From the NCBI GenBank assembly GCA_002077065.1, contig NAJO01000044.1, forward strand, positions 300,382-364,381: DNA of 64,000 nt. The letters run 5' to 3'. Each line of letters starts with the position of its first letter. Position 1 is the first letter of the stretch. Of the stretch, positions 57,738 through 64,000 are shown in pieces. A program made the translations under genes and the position numbers. The stretch comes from Cryoendolithus antarcticus. Taxonomy: Eukaryota > Ascomycota > Dothideomycetes > Cladosporiales > Cladosporiaceae. Below the pieces are notes generated by a model. It did no database searches, was not told the origin of the DNA, and worked only from the letters and a program-made list of their open reading frames with translations.

Positions 57738-59938
57738 ATGACTTCGGTATGCACCTGCTGGAATGCGCAACACACTGAGATGTAGAGCTAATGTTGGCGA
57801 CCCAGTCACTTGTGGAAGTATGCAACATACTCGTCGGCCACACCTTTGACGACATCTCCCAAGTATGCCCAAGTCGATTATGTACGGCGCATTGAATAAG
57901 AGATCTAACAGAGTGCTCAGCGAATCTTCACAAAGCTTGCCAATGGCGGGCGCACCACCTTCAATCTCTTGAAGAGTCTTCACTTCCGCGACACAGCGCC
58001 GAGGCGACTCAAGCAGTCACTCGCTCGACTCATCCAGCATCGACTGGTCCTCCACTATACCGAGAACGCCGATACCGACGCCGAGAGGACATACTACTCG
58101 GTAGACTGGCATGTGGCCTATGGCTGGATTCGGAATGGACGGCTTGTGGCGCTGGTGCAGGACAGGCATGGCCACAAGGCGGCGAGCTTGATGGCTATGC
58201 TGCTGCAAGTTGGACACACGACTGTCGCAGATCTTGCGAGCGCATTCAGCTTCGAAGAGGCATCCGGCTCAAAACGAGACGCTGGCACCGACATCAACGC
58301 GGTACCGCACGTGAACGGCAATGGCACAGCCAACGGCACTCATGCGCACCGACAGAGAGACAGCGGCACGATACAGAGCATCGAAGAGCTGCACTACATC
58401 CTGCGCAAGCTACTACACGCAGGCATACTGCAGAAAGTGGGCACACACACGTTCAAGCCTCAAGCAGATGCCGAGGCAGAGATCCAAGCCGTGGTCATGG
58501 AAGAGCAATTCCCAGATGGAAAGATTACAGGACCAAGGAAGCAAGCAGAATTCAAGAGATCAGTTGACTCACTCAAGCGGAAGTGGAGGGACGAAGAACA
58601 GTATGATGAGCACCGAGATGCAGATACGAATGGAACAATCAAGCGACCGGGGCAGGACGCCACGGCGGCGAACAAGCGACGAAAGATGAATGGCGCATCG
58701 ACGAACGGACACGGTGAAGTGCAGGCGGACTTCTCGGGTCCCAAGCTTCCGGTATTGTGGCGTTGACGTGTCCGCATACTGATCAATTACTGACATGGAG
58801 CGCATAGAATGATATGTCAATTGGCATCAACCACGCCAGATGTACAGTCGCATTGCGAAGTGAGCAGCTGGTCCACTACGCCAAGCAGTATCTCGGCCAC
58901 ACGACAGCAGGTGTCTACCGAGCATTACTTGTAGCACTCGAGAAGAAGATACGCTCGATACGAGACGATACGATGGTGTACGAAGATGAGGATGATGAGG
59001 ATGAGGCTCAGCCAGTTGCCTCGGTAATGGAAGTTGCAGACCATCTCAATCCAAACCTGGACCTCACACCGCCAAGCAAGGCCAACAAAGCCGCCACCAC
59101 TAATGGCGGACCAAAGGTGAAGAAGAAAGGCACGATAGAATACGATCCGGAATTCGCCGACATAGGCATCAAACGCGAAGTCGCGTCAGACTCAGACGAC
59201 GACATCACTCCGATCAAAGCTCAAGGCCGGCGCCTAGACACCATCGAACAACACCTCAAGCTCCTCGAAGAACACACCTCACAATTCTGCCACCGCCCCT
59301 CCGTAACCGGCTCTTCCGAATGGCGCGTCTCCTTTCCCTTCATCACCCGCACCCTGATCCAGGCCCAGATAGACACTACGATTCAGCGCAGGTTCGGGTC
59401 TGTCGGTGTTCGAGTCGCGCGCATGCTTCGAGAGGAAGGTAAGCTAGAAGAAAAGCAAGTCGCTCAGCGCGTGTTGAAGCATGTCAAGGACATTCGATCA
59501 ACGCTCGGGCTGATGCAGGCTGCTGGACTGCTAGAGACGCAGGAACTACCGCGAGATCAGTACAGGCAACCAACGAAGTGCGTATACCTGTGGTACTTTG
59601 ACGAGAAGAAAGTGCAGGCACAGGTGTTGGCGCAGAGCTACCAGGGGATCGCGAGGTGTTTGCAGAGGATGGATGTGGAGCAGACGCGGTTTCAGCAGGT
59701 GCTTGATAAGAGGGCGAGGTTGAGGGCTGATAGTGGCGAGGATGAGCAGAGGACTTTCATGATGGGTAAGGCGGGGCTGCTGGAAGAGGAGGGTGCGCCA
59801 TTGAGTGGGGTGGAGAAGCTGCAGTTGGGGCAGTGGAGGGAGGTGCAGGAGAAGCTGCTGGCTCAGGTCGGCAGATTGGACGAGCTGGTGGCGTTGATGA
59901 GGGACTTTGATGGAGGGGATGTGTCGATGATCTGCTAA
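57738..59938 (+). CDS. RPC82: RNA polymerase III subunit Rpc82 (RPC3)
   Basis: Four exons (57738-57746, 57806-57862, 57912-58751, 58808-59938) encode 678 residues. The first coding exon is just ATGACTTCG. The winged-helix N-terminal domain has SLVEVCNILVGHTFDDISQ, then RTTFNLLKSLHFRDTAPRRL, and RLIQHRLVLHYT. Further blocks are EEQFPDGKITGPRKQAEF and SLKRKWRDEEQ. After intron 3 (GTATTG donor; LP|NDMSIGINHARCTVAL) come the C-terminal winged helices (EWRVSFPFITRTLIQAQIDTT, GLLETQELPRDQYRQPTKCVYLWYF). Rpc82 belongs to the Rpc82-34-31 subcomplex needed for Pol III initiation. The weak donor at intron 3 was chosen because the alternative TT|GTGGCG breaks frame. Confidence 0.9.
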
Positions 59939-60382
59939 TGCAATCGGCAAGGCGTACTTGGAGTTAAGGTGGCTGCTTGTCTTACACAGACGAAGCGTCG
60001 GGGAGGTGATTTGGAGCATTGCGAGGCGTTCGGAGATGGTTGGCACTCCGCTCATGAGGTGGACAGGGTGGTGCTTTTAGAGGCACGTTTGTGTGAATGT
60101 AAGTACGTACCAGAGCCGCCATCGAGTGTGCTCGCATAGCTATGGTTTCGGCTTCATGTTCATGGTGAGTGGCAGAGCCATCAAGTTATCGCAGTTACAG
60201 CTGCAGTAGGTCGGTTCACTCCTTCCTCACTCACTCCAGGACTAGGCGGCAGCCCACCTTCCTCACCCTACCCGACTTCACGCATTTGTCTACACACGCT
60301 CCTCTCCCCTTCGATCAACAACAAACCGCATGCACCTCTCCTCGACACCCGTACCTGCACAAGACATACAAGTCGATCGCAT
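59939..60382. other. intergenic, nothing recognised
   Basis: 444 bp; CT-rich towards the next start. No other feature. Confidence 0.4.
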
Positions 60383-62717
60383 ATGACCACGAGCATGGCG
60401 AACCCTCAAGCGCCTGCGAGACCCAGTCCGAATTGCTCACCGTTCGACAACGCCCTCCACACGGCACACAAGGAGCACGTAACGCTTAAACGCAAACATC
60501 GCGACGTCGAGGCTCAGCTCGCGGCTGACAATGAGCAAGGCACCTTACTGCTCTCCGGCCAGTCCCTGCAGCCATCACCTGATCTGTCAGCGCGCGTCGC
60601 CAGATTGAGGGCTGGTCTGCAGGCTGCGCTCAATTCCACCGTTGTGGTCGGTGAAGGGGCAGCGTCGGGTGAAAAGGCGTGGCGGTGCTGGGAGTCGTCA
60701 ATGATCTGATGACCAGGGATGCGGCTATCAGTGGGGCGTTGCTTGGAGTGTTGATGCAGCGCCAGGCCGAGAGTGTGGCGAAGCAAGAGGTTGGCGATGA
60801 TGTTTCGCTTATCGAAGGGCTGAGAGATGATGTGGTCTTCTTTGCCACGCAGTTTGAGCTCGTCCGTGGAGAGCTCACGCGTGTGAATGCTATGCCCAAA
60901 GCCTTCAAGATCGTGCATGAGGAGCTTGTCGGGGAGCTTAAGGGCGCGAGAAGGCTGGTCGAAGCCAAGGAAAAGGCTATGGAGGTCAGAGACAAGGAGC
61001 TTGTCTTGCGCAGATCGGAGAAATTCGCGCTTGACACGGCGCTCTGCAACAAGAACAAGGAGATTCACGCGCTCAACACCGAGATGAATCGCCTTGCTGC
61101 TCAATTGAACCCGGCGCAGCAGCAGGCGCCACATTCGGCGCCAGTACCTGGGTCTGGGTCATGGCAAGCAGGCGTGCGACCTTATGCGACGGCCAATGTA
61201 TTCACATCGTGGTCGCAGAGCCAGCACTTGCGTCCCACAGCTCCTGCCTACATGCCTGCAGGGCACTCATCATCAGCCTCCTCTGCTTCACCAGCCCAGA
61301 CTTCCAATCAGTCCATGGCACTCGAGCTCCAGCGTGTCCGCACGGAAGCCGGGAAGACCCGATCAGCGTTGACACAAGCGAATACAGCACTGGCACAGAC
61401 GAACGCAAGCTTGACCCGGACGCAGGCAGCTTTGACTGCTCGGAGCACCGACTTTACAAATTTGCAGAAGAGCCTGGCTGCCAAGAACGAGTACATCAGA
61501 GGCTTGGAGGCGAAGAATGAAGGTCTGATGGCATTAGAGCCCAAGCTTGCGGAGCTCGAGGTCAAAGCCACTGCCCAGAGCAAGGCGCTCTGCTCTCTCA
61601 GCGACAAGAATGTCGCACTGGAGAAAGACATCAAGAAGAAGGACGGGTACCTCAAGGACGACAAGAGTGTGATCGCTGATCTCGACAAAGAGATCGCAAC
61701 GGCGCGCGGCAGGCTCGCCAGACGCAACAAGGAGCTAGACAAGCAGCAGCTGACGATCGAGGACCTTGAAGGCAAGCTTGCTGAGCGCGAGCGCTACATC
61801 GCATCCTGCGATGCCGCTGATCACGGCCACGAGACTTGTCTGGCCGACACCAAGTTTTACAAGGCCGAGGTCGCCAGTCTGAAGGAGAAGCTGACAGCTA
61901 CTAAGAATAGCACTGACCATGCAAGCTGCCTGGCGGACGTCAAGAAGTGCACTGATGAGATCGCTTCCCTCAAGGAGCAGCTAATGAGCAACGACACCGA
62001 AGAAGTGCAACGTACACTCCCCATCGCCCATTGCGACAATCAAGACACGCACTACGAGCGCTGCGAGGTTAAAGCAACGCGTTTCACAGATCGAATCGCC
62101 ACACTCGAAGAGCAATTGGCGGCTGCTGAAGAGAACGGCGATCATCAAGTCTGCCTCGAGTCAAGAGGCTCACTGATGAGATCAGACTGCTTGGGCAGCA
62201 TCTGACGGAGACTGTGAGCGACCGCGAGGAAGCCCGAGCTGCCAGGGACGAGGCCAGTCTCAATCTCTACGACATGAGGACGCGTTGGGACGAGAAGGAG
62301 GCTTTGTTGCTGTCTCTGCGTGAGGAGCTGGCGGCTGCGACGATGGTGCTTGAGGGAATGGCGGTTGAGCGTCCGCAGACCAATCGCGTATCTTCACCTG
62401 CCCTGATGATCAAGGCCGAGCCTGTCGGGCTCAACCAGTCAACCACCGTGCACCTCAGTCAGGCCGAAGAACATGAGACCAATGAGGACGAAGACGCTAA
62501 TTCTACCAATGGCTCCAGCACGGCCGATACTGGATCGACAGGGGATCTCTCCCGGGCTGAGACGCAGGAGACGCTTGATACCTCGACCTCCGACAAGTCC
62601 GCTTCGCAGAGTCCGGCCGGGGCGCAGGCCCTCAAGCGCTCCGAGCCCTCCAGCGAAGTCTACCTCCCTCCGCAGAAGCGAGCTTATGGCGCCGACGGCG
62701 CAGATGACGCTTCTTAG
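60383..62717 (+). pseudogene. long coiled-coil protein gene with two apparent frameshifts
   Basis: Three frames form one protein: 60383 to about 60672 (MTTSMANPQAPARPSP...), about 60673-62150 (GVVNDLMTRDAAISGALLG...) and about 62160-62717 (VKRLTDEIRLLGQHL..., to YGADGADDAS). The first shift lies at the GAAAAGG run (60671-60677), where one extra A would restore frame. The second lies in CTCGAGTCAAGAGG near 62155-62168. Neither can be a normal intron: the best GT..AG pairs there are 26 nt or less. The protein would be some 770 residues, mostly coiled coil, with four diverged Cys/His modules (about 61796-62170) related to the gene at 46953-48044, an IKAE SUMO-like site and a charged disordered tail. 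Real decay, sequencing error in a homopolymer, or recoding are all possible. Confidence 0.55.
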
Positions 62718-63620
62718 AGCGGAGCCATGATTAGGGCGTACGATCGCCGAGCGCTTATTACGAAGTGGAATACGGAGGGGTGTTCGGAGGCGAAGCTACA
62801 CCACTAGATATCGACGATTTGGTAGTAATAGGCGAACATAATAGGTAGTAAAGAGATAACTAGCATTGCGTTTAGGTCGCTTAAGTATTTAGCATACACG
62901 GGATCGCTGGTGTGTGGTATTCCGAGCATATAATCTAACATAATTCGAAAGTATACCTTGTAAAAAATTGGTGTCACGGGGATTCAGCAATGTAAGAAGA
63001 GTCGCTTTTAGTGAGATCCTTAGGGGCCGGACAACACAGTTGATAGTCAATCCCGCCGACCCTTGGTCACCTACCGGAACGACGTGTCAATGACATTGAT
63101 ATCAATGATCGACAAGATAGGCCGTCTAGATTAGCACTTCCTATGGACTCAAATCAATATCGCGTGCGTTATGTCATCGTGACTATGTGTCAACAGAAAG
63201 AATCACGCTATACTCGATCACGCTCTTCCGCTGTTCACCCTAGTCGGCGTTAGCTTTGAAAAGTGAGCAGTAATTTCGTTACTGCGTTCGTAGAGCATGC
63301 TTGTAGTGCCGTGTTATTAAAGGTTCAGGAACCAGCAGATATATGAGCTACATATACTATTCGATCGGCAAAGAAATCGACAACTCTAGTGCAGTTGTAA
63401 TGCATCAACGGTGTTCTGAACGACTTCTTTCCTCTCCCTTCCAACGAAAAGCAACCGAATTCTTCATTGAATGCTAGGGATTACAACTGTAGACATACGC
63501 CACGTCGAACTCGTAGTCCGCTTTGGCTATGAAGTCCCCGTCGCTATGGTCTGTTCGAAGGAAGAGTCCCGCATGAGCATTTTGTACTTGTACACTTCCG
63601 CTGTTGTATCGGTGCTGCTG
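62718..63620. other. AT-richer gene-free sequence
   Basis: Stop-rich in all frames with many TAG/TAA, runs such as AATAGGTAGTAAAGAGATAACTAG, and TAAAAAATT. This fits a mutated repeat or transposon relic, but no terminal repeats or coding remnant could be seen. Confidence 0.35.
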
Positions 63621-63848
63621 CTACGAAGTGGCTAAGAGATCTCTGCTTGTAACGAAATGCGCTAGAACGTGGTTATTCTTCTCGTGTTCACAAGCCGCCG
63701 AGAAGGCCGCTAGGTCGTGGCTCAGTGCACGTACGAGTCTGGACAAGTCACTGATCTTTCCGTTCAACAGATTTGGGTTGGTAGGGACCGGAGGCAACGG
63801 TCTATCGGGTGGAGATCCGGGAGAGGATGGCAATTGTGGACGACTCAT
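63621..63848 (-). CDS. doubtful short protein or N-terminal exon
   Basis: A minus-strand frame of 75 codons from an ATG at 63848: Pro-rich start (MSRPQLPSSPGSPPDRPLPP), then an amphipathic helix (KISDLSRLVRALSHDLAAFSAACEHEKN). The composition is more protein-like than random frames nearby, but there is no family match or other support. Confidence 0.25.
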   Translation of the reverse strand: MSRPQLPSSPGSPPDRPLPPVPTNPNLLNGKISDLSRLVRALSHDLAAFSAACEHEKNNHVLAHFVTSRDLLATS

Positions 63849-64000
63849 GATCAACATAAGAATCAACATGTACCTAGGTTCGGACCTCGAAACACGTGTG
63901 AATGCGCAAGTGCAACTTATAGATACCGAGCATGCTTACGTTGATTGTACTCCTGATGACACTTTGCGAGCGTCCGGACGGCGCGAACATTGAGATGTAT

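Noticed and set aside
1..64000. CRISPR array, bacterial operons, insertion sequences with terminal repeats
   Set aside because: None seen; the window is eukaryotic with spliced genes.

Overview
The window is nuclear DNA of a filamentous ascomycete (Pezizomycotina). Genes carry short introns (about 50-75 bp in most cases) with GT...AG ends and CTAAC/CTGAC-like branch points, and the housekeeping proteins (CENP-C/Mif2, Mid1, Mak10, Rpc82, Abp2) are fungal in type. A Dothideomycete is my guess, but nothing here proves the class. Gene models were assembled by hand from splice signals and reading-frame continuity. Where exon coordinates are given, the joins keep frame and restore family sequence.

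Left arm (1-22.7 kb): 5'-truncated ARS-binding protein Abp2, a small membrane protein, CENP-C/Mif2, tubulin cofactor B, a 3-kb gene-poor gap, a Myb-like DNA-binding protein, a peroxisomal adenine-nucleotide carrier, the calcium-channel subunit Mid1, and a small conserved protein. Next come three tRNA-like Pol III units with unusually long intervening sequences (17.35-18.4 kb), a DUF2985-like membrane protein and the HDEL receptor Erd2.

Centre (23.2-45.3 kb): a compact secondary-metabolite cluster. In order it holds an FSH1-type serine hydrolase (-), a LovC-type trans enoyl reductase (+), a 14-TM MFS exporter (-), an AflR-like Zn2Cys6 regulator (+), a FAD monooxygenase (+) and a 3622-residue PKS-NRPS (+). 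The megasynthase reads KS-AT-DH-CMeT-(no ER)-KR-ACP-C-A-T and stops 44 residues after the last carrier serine, so it has no reductase/Dieckmann or thioesterase release domain. The separate enoyl reductase and hydrolase plausibly supply the two missing activities in trans, the FAD enzyme tailors the product, the MFS protein exports it, and the zinc-cluster protein controls the set. A perfect 8-bp inverted repeat lies in the shared promoter of the hydrolase and enoyl reductase.

Right arm (45.7-64 kb): cytochrome oxidase subunit IV/Cox5, a coiled-coil protein, a large multi-pass membrane protein, a small coiled-coil protein, NatC subunit Mak10, ATP synthase epsilon (ATP15), complex III core 2 (QCR2), Pol III subunit Rpc82, and a second coiled-coil gene interrupted by two apparent frameshifts. 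That gene shares a Cys/His-containing repeat with the coiled-coil gene at 47-48 kb. The last 1.3 kb is AT-richer and has no clear gene.
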